Assembly (NCBI GenBank): GCA_964019135.1
Contig: OZ025264.1
Location: forward strand, 4,000,827-4,064,826
DNA from: Arenicola marina
Taxonomy: Eukaryota > Annelida > Polychaeta > Arenicolidae
Length of the DNA stretch: 64,000 nt
Reading direction: 5' to 3'
Shown one piece after another: positions 33,431 through 45,818 of the stretch. The first letter of the stretch is position 1. Each line of letters begins with the position of its first letter. Under the pieces are notes generated by a model that did no database searches, was not told the DNA's origin, and saw only the letters and a list, made by a program, of their open reading frames with translations. A program made the position numbers and the translations under genes.

Positions 33431-35230
33431 AACAAACTGGTGTTTACTTTAATTGACCCTAATGTCACTAATAAAATAATGGATGAGCTGAAACCTAAGG
33501 CTGGTTCTGGGCATGATGACATGTCAATGAAAATGCTGAAACTATTAAAAGTAGATTTAAGCAAGCCAATTACCCACATCATTAACCAATCAATTGGTTA
33601 AACCAATTTCTACTGGTATATTTCCGGATAAATTAAAACTTGCAAAAGTAGTGCCGGTTTTTAAAAAGGGAGAAATATCTAATATGAATAACTATAGGCC
33701 AATTTCAATTTTACCAGCCATATCTAAGGTTTTTGAAAAAGTAATCTATAATCAGATATATGGACACTCTGATCACGAAAGCCTGTTTAATAGTGGTCAG
33801 TATGGTTTCCCGAAAAAAACATTCAACCCAATTAGCTACACTGGAATTAATTGATAGAACCATACATAAACTTGATAACGGGGAGATTCCGATAAACATC
33901 TATCTTGATTTATCAAAAGCCTTTGACACCATTAATCACGACATACTATTAACTAAACTAAAGCACTATAGGGTTTCTCGGCTGGCACTCAAGCTGCTAC
34001 AAAATTATCTTCACAATCGCAAACAGTACGTAAGCATAGACAATGTTCAATCGCACGAAGTTCTGTTCTCCCGAGGAGTACCACAGGGGTCAATACTTGG
34101 CCCTCTTCTATTTATAATATATATAAACGACATATCAAGAGCGAGTTCAATATTTAGTGAAATTATTTACGCTGACGATACAACCCTTTCTAGCACACTA
34201 AGTACATTAGCGCCAAAAAGTATAATGTACGCCGAAGTAGTGAAGTGTTAAACCACGAATTGTCTCTAGTAAGCAATTGGCTTAAACTTAACCAACTATC
34301 TCTAAACATTAAAAAGACCAAATTTATGTTATTTTATATGCCACAAAAGCGGGTAACGATACCGGAACTTTATATTGAAAATACCAAGCTGGAATGCGTT
34401 GACGACTTTGATTTTCTCGGATTGACCCTACATAAACATCTGAAATGGTCCAGTCACTGTGATAAAATTGCTTTTAAAATATCTAAGGTAGTTGGAGTCA
34501 TGCAGCATCTAAAATATACCCTTCCTCAACATATTCTGCTAACCATTTATAACTCGCTCATTTTACCTCACTTGCACTACTGCATATTAGTCTGGGGATA
34601 CAAAAGTGACCGGTTGAACAAAATCCAGAAAAAAGCTATTCGCATCATCACAAAGAGTCACTATATTGCGCACACTGAGCCATTATTTAAGCGTTTGAAT
34701 CTTCTTAAAATAGTCGACATTCATGAGTTACAGGCATTGAAGTTTTATTATAGGCTGCTGCATCATGATCTCCCTGCATATTTTATCACCTTTTTCCATT
34801 TTCCCCGTATATTAGACCAACATGAGTATAACACCAGATGTAAGCACAATATAATTATGCCCAAAACTAGGCACAAATTTGCCGAACATTGCATCCGCTA
34901 TTACTTGACTCATTTAATAAACCGAACTTCAAAAGACATTTTAACGAAGATATTTACCCATTCAATAGCGGGCTACTCTACATATATAAAAAATAGACTT
35001 ATTGATAGGTACTGTGTGGACTGTTTTAAAGTTAATTGTTATGTCTGCCACAAAGAATTATAGAGATATTTATATCATATGTTCTATTGAATTCTGATGG
35101 TGTCTATCGATAATTGCTTACCAAATTTGTCCTTATTTGTCCCTCAGCCAGGGATTATATTTTGCTCGTTTTTGCTGTATGATGTATTGTATTGTTGTTG
35201 TTTTCCTGGTCGAAATAAATGATGATTCTC
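33431..35230 (+). pseudogene. Decayed non-LTR retrotransposon (CR1/Jockey group), 5'-truncated
   Basis: Pieces of one ORF2 are spread over three frames. The first (from about 33431) holds PKAGSGHDDMSMKMLKLLK and ends in a stop near 33600. The next holds LAKVVPVFKKGEISNMNNYR. The third (33760-34251) holds the reverse transcriptase motifs LDLSKAFDTINHDIL, GVPQGSILGPLLFIIYIND and YADDT. After another frameshift near 34245 an intact thumb and C-terminal region runs to a TAG at 35063. An AATAAATGATGATT-like tail ends near 35230. At least three frameshifts or stops make it inactive. The CR1/Jockey label rests on motif style only. Confidence 0.88.
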
Positions 35231-35416
35231 TCAAAGGGACTCTCTCACTCTGGTGATCTTTTTTGGTTTAACGCGAAGACCCTTTGACTATTTACCGCAA
35301 TCCGTTAATCACCATTAAGCTTTTTTATTTGCGCCCAGCTTTAAAATGTCCTCATCTTGGAGATTCGATATTGCTCTACCTAAGTCTTAGGGATTCGCGA
35401 TTCAGATGGGGTACCC

Positions 35417-35417
35417 T

Positions 35418-35465
<48 letters not shown>
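35417..35465. repeat. (CT)n microsatellite
   Basis: About 22 CT units after a CCCCCC run. Confidence 0.97.
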
Positions 35466-35466
<1 letters not shown>

Positions 35467-35620
35467 GGCCCCTCTACTTAAGGCCGGTTCTTACGGTAGG
35501 ATTATCTCATGAGACGAGTACGGAAGCCATGCAACGTCTTAAGGTAAGCTACCCATAATAGCAAGGTAAAAGAACTCCGTATTTGTGATTATTTTATGAA
35601 AGTATACCCAATTACACACC

Positions 35621-35706
35621 TTCTGGTGACACCTACCGAGTCGTTGTGAACTAAAAACTACATGCAGTTTTTAGTGCCCAACGACTCGATAGGCGTCACC
35701 ACTGGT
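35621..35706. repeat. Near-perfect palindrome of about 85 bp
   Basis: Outer arms GGTGAC..CCTA..CGAGTCGTTG and its complement, inner arms TAAAAACT and AGTTTTTA, and a 6-bp loop ACATGC. A GGCCGGTTCTTACGGTAGG motif at 35480 resembles the ends of elements near 54690. Confidence 0.8.
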
Positions 35707-37639
35707 CACTGCGCCAAGAAAAAATGGCGGCTGACACTGCAGAAAGAAACGCATGGTGTTTAAAAATCAAGTTTACGGAGTAATCTTACGTGTAAGACCT
35801 TGAATCTCGTCTCCCCAAGCTTCCATTAAGATTGAAGAAGGCAAAAAATCCATTTTCTGGCGGCTGCCAAGTGAGGGCTTTAGTCAAAGTGATCAAATAG
35901 GTTTTGTGAACAGCGCCCAAGGCCTATGCCTATGGTTTCAGACGTTAGTGTCGATCCTTCAGACAGTCACGACATTAACGTCTGATTTTCAGGCTAATTT
36001 AAACGGCCCTTTCGCTCTGTTTCATGATTGGTTTCACTGTGTTCGCTGCCATTTTATCACTCTGTTTGTCCCAATCCTGAAGCTCATTAAGTATTCATGT
36101 GTGCGCATATCAAATGAGCCTGAGGGTGACGTCATTCGGAAACCAGGCAATCCACTACCGCACACTCGCACCAAGGATAACGTTAGAGTATACTATGGCG
36201 GGCCATCCTATCTTTTATTCTCTAATTCTTCATATCAAGAAATCAATTCTGGATATCAACAATTCAATTCTTGATATCAACAATTCCATTCTTGATATCA
36301 ACAATTCAATTCTTGATATCAAGAAATCAATTCTTGATATCAACAGTTCAATTCTTGATATTAACAATTCAATTCTTGATATCAACAATTCAATTCTTGA
36401 TATCAAGAATTCGAACACCCTGGACCGAATTCTTGATATCCATAATTCGCTTGACTGGGCATGCTCGAATAAGAAACGGTCTCTTCGTATGAGGCGCCGT
36501 AGCGGTCAAAAGGTATGTGAAACAGAAAAAGCAGCTTGAAACTGCGCTCATGCAGGTTGAAACTGCGCGGGTGTAGGTGGAAACCGCGCGCGTGTGTGTT
36601 GAAACTGCGCGAATGTAGAGTGAAACGGCGCGCAAGTATGTTGAAACTGCGCGAGTGGGTTGGAACTGCGCGAGTGTGTTAAAACTGCGCGAGTGTGTTG
36701 CAACTGCGCGGGTGTGTTGAAACTGTGCGAGTGTGTTGGAACTGCGCGAGTGGAGGTTGAAAGTACTAGGGGATCGGCACATAATGTAGATCTATATATA
36801 AAACTGGTCCCAGGTCAAACGGCTCACGTGTAACTCTCCCCGTCCGGATAGTGCTGGATGGACAGACATGTGGCCACAGCGGGGTGCCACGACTTCAAAG
36901 CCATATAGTGCCTTTCATCCATTAAGCTACTAATTGTCACATACAGAACCCCCATTGTCTGCCAGCTCTGCTCCCAGGCTGGAAAGGGTGGCATAGTCCG
37001 CAGCAGACTAATCAGGATCCACGGTTTATGCCAAGGTATATATTGTCATTACTTATCCCGAAAAGTTCAAGCTCGATACAACTGTAGAGGAAAGCAGTGT
37101 TTTATAATGAACATTAATATGTGCGCGTAAACTCCGTTTCGTGATGGCATATGTGTCTGGTATGGCGTATCTGTATGTATGTATGTGTCAAAGGAAGGTC
37201 ATATTTGGTTCTCTAAGCCACTCGTTTGTGCACACCGGGGCTAAACTGTACAACAGAACCTCAAGTTCGTAATATGAATCGATAAAACATGCCCCAGATT
37301 AAGTGCCCAAGCCGGCATACTAGTTGCACGGGGATGGGGACACTACATACAGTTAGGCTGTATGTGCTGCCCTGCTTTCCTCGCATTTTCTTTTCTTCCC
37401 CAGGCCCGCTGAATTAGGACGCCTTGTTTAGAACGACTAGCAGCGACTACTGTACAAAGGTGGTTGTAGTACGGTAATGCCCCCCCCCCCCACCCGGCAC
37501 TAATTGCGACAGAAGTTAAACAGATGTCGCTGTCATCTACTTAACACATTCCAAACTGCTCTCCAGGCGTCGCTCTGATCCATTTCAGCACACTCGCGCA
37601 ATTTTAACACACCGCGCTATCGCAAGCCGTTTTAATAAA

Positions 37640-37995
37640 AAATCACCAATTTAAGATATCTTTAAATAATTAAAGATATCCTTAAATAATTAATAATATC
37701 TTTAAATGAATTTAAGATATCTGAATTGTTAATGTGGATATGTAGAAATCTCATCAATTTATGTTGAGAAAAAATACATGAGTCACATATCCATAATTGA
37801 ATTTAAGATATCTTAAAAGCAACTATGGATATGTCAAGTGTAATTATGGATATGTCAAATTCAATTATGGATATCTCGTGTGCAATTATGGATATGTGAC
37901 GCATCTATTTTTTCTCAACTTAAATAGGTGGGATTTCTACATATCCAAATTAACAATTCAGATATCTTAAATTCTTTTAAAGATATCTATAAATG
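37640..37995. repeat. Inner palindrome of GATATC-rich sequence
   Basis: Arms around 37700-37800 and 37880-37990 mirror each other (CACATATCCATAATTG against CAATTATGGATATGTG), with short GGATATGTCAA repeats between them. Confidence 0.7.
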
Positions 37996-38027
37996 CCACC
38001 TTTAAAGATATCTTAAAAGGAATTATT

Positions 38028-38115
38028 GATATCTTAAAAGGAATTATTGATATCTTAAAAGGAATTATTGATATCTTAAAAGGAATTATTGATATCTTAA
38101 ATACAATTCTAGATA
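38028..38115. repeat. 21-bp tandem repeat TTATTGATATCTTAAAAGGA
   Basis: Four nearly exact 21-bp copies, each with one GATATC. Confidence 0.92.
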
Positions 38116-38394
38116 TCCAAATAGAGGGCGCCACTGATGTCAAATAAAGTTGCTAAATGCCGAAAACATCGGTACATCGTTATAGCGGAACCGAGCGAAA
38201 CCGGGTGAAAAGTAGCGGAACCGGGCGCAAATTACCAGTTAGACAAGGAGTAGAAAGTTCAGTTTTGCTTAAAAGTACACTTATCAATGCTTCTGTTATA
38301 TTCGTATAATATTTACGTAGAAATGTGAAGGTATTGTCTAGTAACAGAAGGATTTGTCTCCGAGTGCTGAGCCCAGTGCCAGGCCGCCATTTTG

Positions 38395-38847
38395 GTTGTT
38401 GTCGTAGTAAGACTCTTAGAGTCACCACTTGGCGGCGCCACCGGCGCCGACTAAACCCTGTTTGTTTTTTTTTGTTTATTTGTAAATTTTTGTTATTTCT
38501 CAAAGATAACACATTTAATCTATAAAGTGATCCCACTTCAGAGTTTACACCAACCAGATGTGTGAGATATTCTACGATCATAGGGAGAGTACGTGCTATT
38601 ACGCTGCATATTAGGCATCTTTGTATTTCTTTGCGGCCGGTTTCGCTAAAGCCGAAAAGCCGCCCGTGATCAAGTTGTGGGTGGGGCAGAAGAATATATT
38701 CCCCAAAATCAAAAACGACTAATGCAAGAAAATAACAAGTGGAACAATTTATTATTTGGCAAAAAACGGTCGTCAATGTACAGGGTTTAGTCGGCGCCGG
38801 TGGCGCCGCCAAGTGGTGACTCTAAGAGTCTTACTACGACAACAACT
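38395..38847. mobile_element. MITE-like element with about 66-bp terminal inverted repeats
   Basis: The left arm 38395-38460 begins GTTGTTGTCGTAGTAAGACT and is mirrored by 38780-38847. It carries GGCGGCGCCACCGGCGCC. A 210-codon minus-strand frame spans it but runs through both arms and has no protein motif. Confidence 0.9.
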
Positions 38848-39499
38848 TTAGCGACCGGACGCCCCCCTCTATGAACAGGGTCCCCCCTGTCAGCACCCCA
38901 TTAATTCTCTGCTGCCTCCCGGCCGGCGGGCGCACACCGTACACACGTACGGTCCGTGTTCCTGCCGCACGCTGACACTGGAGAGGTCGCCTAGCGTGTA
39001 CAATGACCAGGACTCGCGACTGTGATAACGGACGCGACAGATCCAGCTGAGGTTGATGTTTGGATTTACCCCCAGTGTATCTATTCATAGAGTGAAAGTG
39101 AATGTCAGCGGGACTAAAGCAGGCTCTAACTTATTTTATTTTATTTGCGCTCCGCCTCCTGCAGCGACCGCAACACTCTATCATAAACACCCCCAGTTCC
39201 AGACTCCGTACTTCGCGCACCCATGATAAGAGTGAAGGTGAAGGACGGATTCTTCTTTCCGGTAATTACAGTAACACATGGTGGCGCCCTCTATTTAGAT
39301 ATCTAGAATTGTATTTAAGATATCTAAAATTGTATTCAAGATAACTAAAATTGTATTCAAGATATCTAAAATTGTATTCAAGATATCTTAATTTCATTTC
39401 AAGATAAGCAAAATAGTGTCAGCTTTTCAGATATCTTTAATTCAATTTTAGATATCTTGAATACTATTTCAGATATCTAAATATAAACAAAATATGGAG

Positions 39500-39690
39500 A
39501 TGTGGTAACTATTTAAAGATATCTAAAATTGAATTAAAGATATCTAAAATTGAATTAAAGATATCTAAAATTGAATTACAGATATCTAAAATTGAATTAA
39601 AGATATCTAAAATTGAATTAAAGATATCTAAAATTGAATTAAAGATATCTAAAATTGTAATAAGGATATGTGGCATTGCATTAAAGATAT
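39500..39690. repeat. 21-bp tandem repeat AAAGATATCTAAAATTGAAT
   Basis: Eight or nine copies spaced 21 bp apart, each with one GATATC. Related, less regular copies occupy 39290-39480. Confidence 0.92.
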
Positions 39691-40634
39691 GTATAATAGG
39701 TGATTTTTTATTAAAACGGCTTGCGATACCGCGCAGTTTCAATACACTCGCGCAGTTTCAACACACTCGCGCCGTTTCAACACACTCGATCGCGCATTTT
39801 CAACACACTCGCGCAGTTTCAATACACTCGCGCAATTTCAACACACACGCGCAGTTTCAACACACTAGCGCCGTTTCAACCTACACGCGCGCAGTTTCAA
39901 CCTACACCCGCGCCGTTTCAACCTACACGCGCGCAGTTCCAACCTACACCCGCGCAGTTTCAACCTACACCCGCGCAGTTTCAACCTACACCAGCGCAGT
40001 TCCAAGCAGTTTTTTCTGTTCCACATACCTTTTGACCGCTACGGCGCCTCATAGTATGGCCCGCCATACAAGGGAGTCTTCGTTTTTTCATCAAGGCCGT
40101 GTGCACTCATGCGAATTCTTGATATCAAGAATTCAGCTGATTTCTTGATATCAAGAATTGATTTCTTGATATCAAGAATTGAATTGTTGATATCAAGAAT
40201 TAATTTCTGATCCTTGAATTGTTGATATCAAGAATTGATTTCTTGATATCAAGAATTGAATTGTTGATATCAAGAATTCAATTCTTGATATCAAGAAATC
40301 AATTCTTGATATCAACAATTCAATTCTTGATATCAAGAATAAACAGCGTCATTTCTTGATATCAAGAATTGAATTGTTGATATCAAGAATTGAATTGTTG
40401 ATATCAAGAATTGATTTCTTGATATCAAGAATTAGAGAATAAAAGATAGGATGGCCCGCCATAGTATACCTCATCAAACACCCTTTGACCTTATGACCGT
40501 GGAGTGCTAGCAGAACCCAAATGCTTCGGCTGTATCGACTACTGTGGTAAGATGGTTGTAGTACGGTGCCCCCCCTCACCCCCCTTCCCCGGCACTAATT
40601 GCTACAGAACTTAAGCAGATGTCGCTGTCATTAA

Positions 40635-40880
40635 CTCAGGCGCCGTTTCAACACGCGCCGTTTCAACACACTTGCGCCGTTTCAACACGCTCGCGTAGTT
40701 CCAACACACTTGCGCGCCGTTTCAACCTACACCCGCGCGACGTTTTACCCTACACCCGCGCAGTTTCAACCTGCATGCGCGCAGTTTCAAACTGCTTTTT
40801 CTGTTTCACCAAAGATATTGGTACACTAATATCTTTGGTGTCACATACCTTTTGACCGCTACGGCGCCTCATACCCTGGT
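40635..40880. repeat. Extra copy of the GCGCAGTTTCAAC array and its border block
   Basis: It repeats the arrangement at 39735-40060: CGCCGTTTCAAC units, then CATACCTTTTGACCGCTACG and GCGCCTCATA. A 31-bp palindromic insertion interrupts it at 40810-40840. Confidence 0.85.
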
Positions 40881-41059
40881 ACCTGTTTTCAGACCCGTTT
40901 GCGTAACTTTCAAGGCCACACACGCATGCATGGCCGGCGCCAAATCCACACGCGGCCGGGGAGGCAACTGGTTTAGCATGCTGACAGGGGGTGACCCTGT
41001 TCCTAGGGAAGGGGGGGGGGGGGGGGGGTGACGGTTGGTGATTTGCACCCAGTCAAATA

Positions 41060-41250
41060 ATTTAAACCCTGTGTGAGCATTTATGTCCCGGTGTCAATTA
41101 TCTTAACCCGGTGTAAATCATTTAAGCCCGGTGTAAATCATTTAAACCCGGTGTAATAATTTAAACCCGGAGTAAATTCTTTAATTCGAGGTGTAGGAAT
41201 TTAATTCAAGGTGTGGGGATTTGATGCCCGGTGTGGTGATTTCATTCCTG
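41060..41250. repeat. 22-bp tandem repeat, core CCCGGTGTAAATCATTTAA
   Basis: About eight copies that become more diverged toward the right. It follows a G run at 41010-41028. Confidence 0.85.
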
Positions 41251-41499
41251 ATGTGGTTTATAATAACCGTGTTAGAAAAGTACACTTGGGCTTCCGTATA
41301 TGAGACGTATCTTGTGAGACTTTGTCTCCTGAGATTCTCTGTTCACACGGTAAGATTAGTCTTGTAGGACTTAATTGTCTCAGTGTGCACATGCTCACCA
41401 CAACAAAAAATCATGTCTCAAAGCGAGGACGCGTTGTTAATAGATAGAGACCGCTACTTGTGCTTTGAAAAAAGAAACGTGGGCGAAGAACTGTGCGGG

Positions 41500-41721
41500 T
41501 CAGAGAGTTGATACAGAACATATCCAAAATGGGGGCATTTCAAGCATTACAAGAGCCAACATGCACAGACCCAGCATCTTTTATACACCTTTTAGGAATG
41601 GACGAGGCAACATTTGAAGAACCGTTGAATTAATGGCGTTGCTCCCGTCATAAAGAAAAGAGATGATGCGAGAGACAATAACGGCAGAGGAACGACTAGC
41701 TTTGACCACTCGATGCATCAA
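41500..41721 (+). pseudogene. Harbinger (PIF/HARBI1) transposase fragment, frameshifted
   Basis: Reading across frames gives MGAFQALQEPTCTDPASF, then IHLLGMDEATFEEPLN, VAPVIKKRD and finally MRETITAEERLALTTRCIK. This is the N-terminal region that precedes the DDE nuclease in Harbinger/HARBI1 transposases. A stop follows EEPLN and a frame change follows KKRD. A donor (AA|GTGAGT) at 41722 suggests an exon end; no later transposase exon was found. The short remnant is not functional. Confidence 0.72.
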
Positions 41722-42171
41722 GTGAGTTAAAACAAAATTCATGCGGATGTTGTTTCAAAGTTACATCTGCATGCAGGGGCGTGTGCAGGGGGGGGGGGGA
41801 TAAATCGTTCCACAGAAACATAAACAAATGTAATAGCCTCCGTGGGGCACAGATTTTGAAAGGGAGAGGGGGGGGGGCAATTAATGTATATCTTAGGACA
41901 AGAAGAGGGGAGGGGGAGGGGGCAGGGGACCCACCCCTGGCCAGGGGGCACAGAATTTGAAAGATGGGGAGGGGGCACATATGTATCTTATGGTCCCCCC
42001 CCCCCATTTTGGACACTCCCATGTGCATGGGTTGAGTGTGATATTTTAGCCCTATGAAAGCATTAAATTGTAAAAAATACGCCACACAGAAATATTCATA
42101 TTTAATTTATTCTGCTTTCAAGAAACAGCTATCAAGATATATAGCTTATCTATACAAACATATGAAGGTAA
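41722..42171. other. Sequence between the Harbinger fragment and the 43-bp array
   Basis: G-rich runs at 41790-41800, 41870-41880 and a C run at 41996-42005. TTTATT at 42106-42111 reads AATAAA on the minus strand and is a candidate poly(A) signal for the MADF-BESS gene if its transcript crosses the array. Confidence 0.4.
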
Positions 42172-45100
42172 TCTTATCTCTACGGCGGTAAGCCACCTGA
42201 GCTTCCGCTCGTAATGTTATCTCCACGGTGGTGCGCCACCTGAGCTTCCGCTCGTAATGTTATCTCTACAGCGGTGCGCCACCTGAGCTTCCGCTCGTAA
42301 TGTTATCTCTACGGCGGTACGCCACCTGAGCTTCCGCTCATAATGTTATCTCCACGGTGGTGCGCCACCTGAGCTTCCGCTCGTAATGTTATCTTCACGG
42401 TGGTGCGCCACCTGAGCTTCCGCTCGTGATGTTATCTCTACAGCGGTACGCCACCTAAGCTTCCGCTCGTAATGTTATCTCTACAGCGGTGCGCCACCTG
42501 AGCTTCCGCTCGTAATGTTATCTCTACAGCGGTACGCCACCTGAGCTTCCGCTCGTAATGTTATCTCTACAGCGGTGCGCCACCTGAGCTTCCGCTCGTA
42601 ATGTTATCTCTACGGCGGTACGCCACCTAAGCTTCCGCTCGTAATGTTATCTCTACAGCGGTGCGCCACCTGAGCTTCCGCTCGTAATGTTATCTCTACG
42701 GCGGTGCGCCACCTGAGCTTCCGCTCGTAATGTTATCTCTACAGCGGTACGCCACCTGAGCTTCCGCTCGTAATGTTATCTCCACGGTGGTGCGCCACCT
42801 GAGCTTCCGCTCGTAATGTTATCTCTACAGCGGTACACCACCTAAGCTTCCGCTCGTAATGTTATCTCTACAGCGGTGCGCCACCTGAGCTTCCGCTCGT
42901 AATGTTATCTCTACAGCGGTACGCCACCTGAGCTTCCGCTCATAATGTTATGTACACGGCGGTACGCCACCTGAGCCTCCGCTCGTAATGTTATCTCTAC
43001 GGTGGTACGCCACCTGAGCTTCCGCTCGTAATGTTATCTCTACGGTGGTACGCCACCTGAGCTTCCGCTCGTAATGTTATCTCCACGGTGGTACGCCACC
43101 TGAGCTTCCGCTCGTAATGTTATCTCTACAGCGGTACGCCACCTGAGCTTCCGCTCATAATGTTATGTGCACGGCGGTACGCCACCTGAGCTTCCGCTCG
43201 TAATGTTATCTCTACGGTGGTACGCCACCTGAGCTTCCGCTCGTAATGTTATCTCTACGGTGGTAAGCCACCTGAGCTTCCGCTCGTAATGTTATCTCTA
43301 CGGTGGTAAGCCACCTGAGCTTCCGCTCGTAATGTTATCTCTACAGTGGTACGCCACATGAGCTTCCGCTCATAATGTTATGTACACGGCGGTACGCCAC
43401 CTGAGCTTCCGCTCGTAATGTTATCTCTACGGTGGTACGCCACCTGAGCTTCCGCTCGTAATGTTATCTCTACGGTGGTACGCCACCTGAGCTTCCGCTC
43501 GTAATGTTATCTCTACGGCGGTAAGCCACCTGAGCTTCCGCTCGTAATGTTATCTCTCCAGCGGTACGCCACCTGAGCTTCCGCTCGTAATGTTATCTCC
43601 ACGGTGGTACGCCACCTGAGCTTCCGCTCGTAATGTTATCTCTACAGCGGTACGCCACCTGAGCTTCCGCTCATAATGTTATGTACACGGCGGTACGCCA
43701 CCTGAGCTTCCGCTCGTAATGTTATCTCTACGGTGGTACGCCACCTGAGCTTCCGCTCGTAATGTTATCTCTACGGTGGTAAGCCACCTGAGCTTCCGCT
43801 CGTAATGTTATCTCTACGGTGGTAAGCCACCTGAGCTTCCGCCCGTAATGTTATCTCTACAGTGGTACGCCACCTGAGCTTCCGCTCATAATGTTATGTA
43901 CACGGCGGTACGCCACCTGAGCTTCCGCTCGTAATGTTATCTCTACGGTGGTAAGCCACCTGAGCTTCCGCTCGTAATGTTATCTCTACAGTGGTACGCC
44001 ACCTGAGCTTCCGCTCGTAATGTTATCTCTGCGGTGGTACGCCACCTGAGCTTCCGCTCGTAATGTTATCTCTACGGTGGTAAGCCACCTGAGCTTCCGC
44101 TCGTAATGTTATCTCTACGGTGGTAAGCCACCTGAGCTTCCGCTCGTAATGTTATCTCTACGGTGGTAAGCCACCTGAGCTTCCGCTCGTAATGTTATCT
44201 CTACGGTGGTAAGCCACCTGAGCTTCCGCCCGTAATGTTATCTCTACAGTGGTACGCCACCTGAGCTTCCGCTCATAATGTTATGTACACGGCGGTACGC
44301 CACCTGAGCTTCCGCTCGTAATGTTATCTCTACGGTGGTACGCCACCTGAGCTTCCGCTCGTAATGTTATCTCTACGGTGGTAAGCCACCTGAGCTTCCG
44401 CTCGTAATGTTATCTCTACGGTGGTAAGCCACCTGAGCTTCCGCTCGTAATGTTATCTCTACAGTGGTACGCCACATGAGCTTCCGCTCATAATGTTATG
44501 TACACGGCGGTACGCCATCTGAGCTTCCGCTCGTAATGTTATCTCTACGGTGGTACGCCACCTGAGCTTCCGCTCGTAATGTTATCTCTACGGTGGTACG
44601 CCACCTGAGCTTCCGCTCGTAATGTTATCTCTACGGCGGTAAGCCACCTGAGCTTCCGCTCGTAATGTTATCTCTCCAGCGGTACGCCACCTGAGCTTCC
44701 GCTCGTAATGTTATCTCCACGGTGGTACGCCACCTGAGCTTCCGCTCGTAATGTTATCTCTACAGCGGTACGCCACCTGAGCTTCCGCTCATAATGTTAT
44801 GTACACGGCGGTACGCCACCTGAGCTTCCGCTCGTAATGTTATCTCTACGGTGGTACGCCACCTGAGCTTCCGCTCGTAATGTTATCTCTACGGTGGTAA
44901 GCCACCTGAGCTTCCGCTCGTAATGTTATCTCTACGGTGGTAAGCCACCTGAGCTTCCGCCCGTAATGTTATCTCTACAGTGGTACGCCACCTGAGCTTC
45001 CGCTCATAATGTTATGTACACGGCGGTACGCCACCTGAGCTTCCGCTCGTAATGTTATCTCTACGGTGGTAAGCCACCTGAGCTTCCGCTCGTAATGTTA

Positions 45101-45818
45101 TCTCTACAGTGGTACGCCACCTGAGCTTCCGCTCGTAATGTTATCTCTGCGGTGGTACGCCACCTGAGCTTCCGCTCGTAATGTTATCTCTACGGTGGTA
45201 AGCCACCTGAGCTTCCGCTCGTAATGTTATCTCTACGGTGGTAAGCCACCTGAGCTTCCGCTCGTAATGTTATCTCTACGGTGGTAAGCCACCTGAGCTT
45301 CCGCTCGTAATGTTATCTCTACGGTGGTAAGCCACCTGAGCTTCCGCTCGTAATGTTATCTCTACGGTGGTACGCCACCTGAGCTTCCGCTCGTAATGTT
45401 ATCTCTACGGTGGTATGCCACCTGAGCTGCCGCTCGTAATGTTATCTCTACAGCGGTACGCCACCTGAGCTTCCGCTCATAATGTTATCTCTACAGCGGT
45501 ACGCCACCTGAGCTTCCGCTCGTAATGTTATATCTTCGGTGGTACGCCACCTGAGCCTCCGCTCGTAATGTTATGTACACGGTGGTACGCCACCTGAGCT
45601 TCCGCTCGTAATGTTATATCTTCGGTGGTATGCCACCTGAGCTTCCGCTCGTAATGTTATCTCTACGGTGGTACGCCACCTGAGCTTCCGCTCGTAATGT
45701 TATGTACACGGTGGTACGCCACCTGAGCTTCCGCTCGTAATGTTATATCTTCGGTGGTATGCCACCTGAGCTTCCGCTCGTAATGTTATCTCTACGGCGG
45801 TACGCCACCTGAGCTGCA
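42172..45818. repeat. 3.6-kb minisatellite, 43-bp unit, about 85 copies
   Basis: The unit is TAATGTTATCTCTACGGTGG plus TACGCCACCTGAGCTTCCGC plus TCG. Variants (CTCATAATGTTATGTACACGG, TCTCTCCAGC, TCTCTGCGG, CCGCCCGTAATG) recur in order 1118 bp apart (26 units), showing a large internal duplication. The right edge falls in the last codons of the minus-strand MADF-BESS gene. Confidence 0.97.

Larger units (their letters stand above)
36188..40469. mobile_element. 4.3-kb inverted-repeat element with subterminal repeat arrays
   Basis: The left end GTATACTATGGCGGGCCATC at 36188 is matched by its exact inverse ending at 40469; the match runs through TATCTTTTATTCTCTAATTC. Inside both ends come 21-bp arrays built on TTGATATCAA (36230-36420 and 40110-40440), then arrays of GTTGAAACTGCGCG units (36535-36765, inverted at 39735-40010), each bordered by a block containing GCGCCGTAGCGGTCAAAAGG. 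Further GATATC arrays lie at 37640-38115 and 39290-39690. No transposase is visible, so it would be non-autonomous or a nest of related elements. A MITE-like element sits near its middle (38395-38847). Confidence 0.78.

Noticed and set aside
38180..38812. 210-codon minus-strand frame
   Set aside because: It runs through both arms of an inverted-repeat element and has no protein motif.
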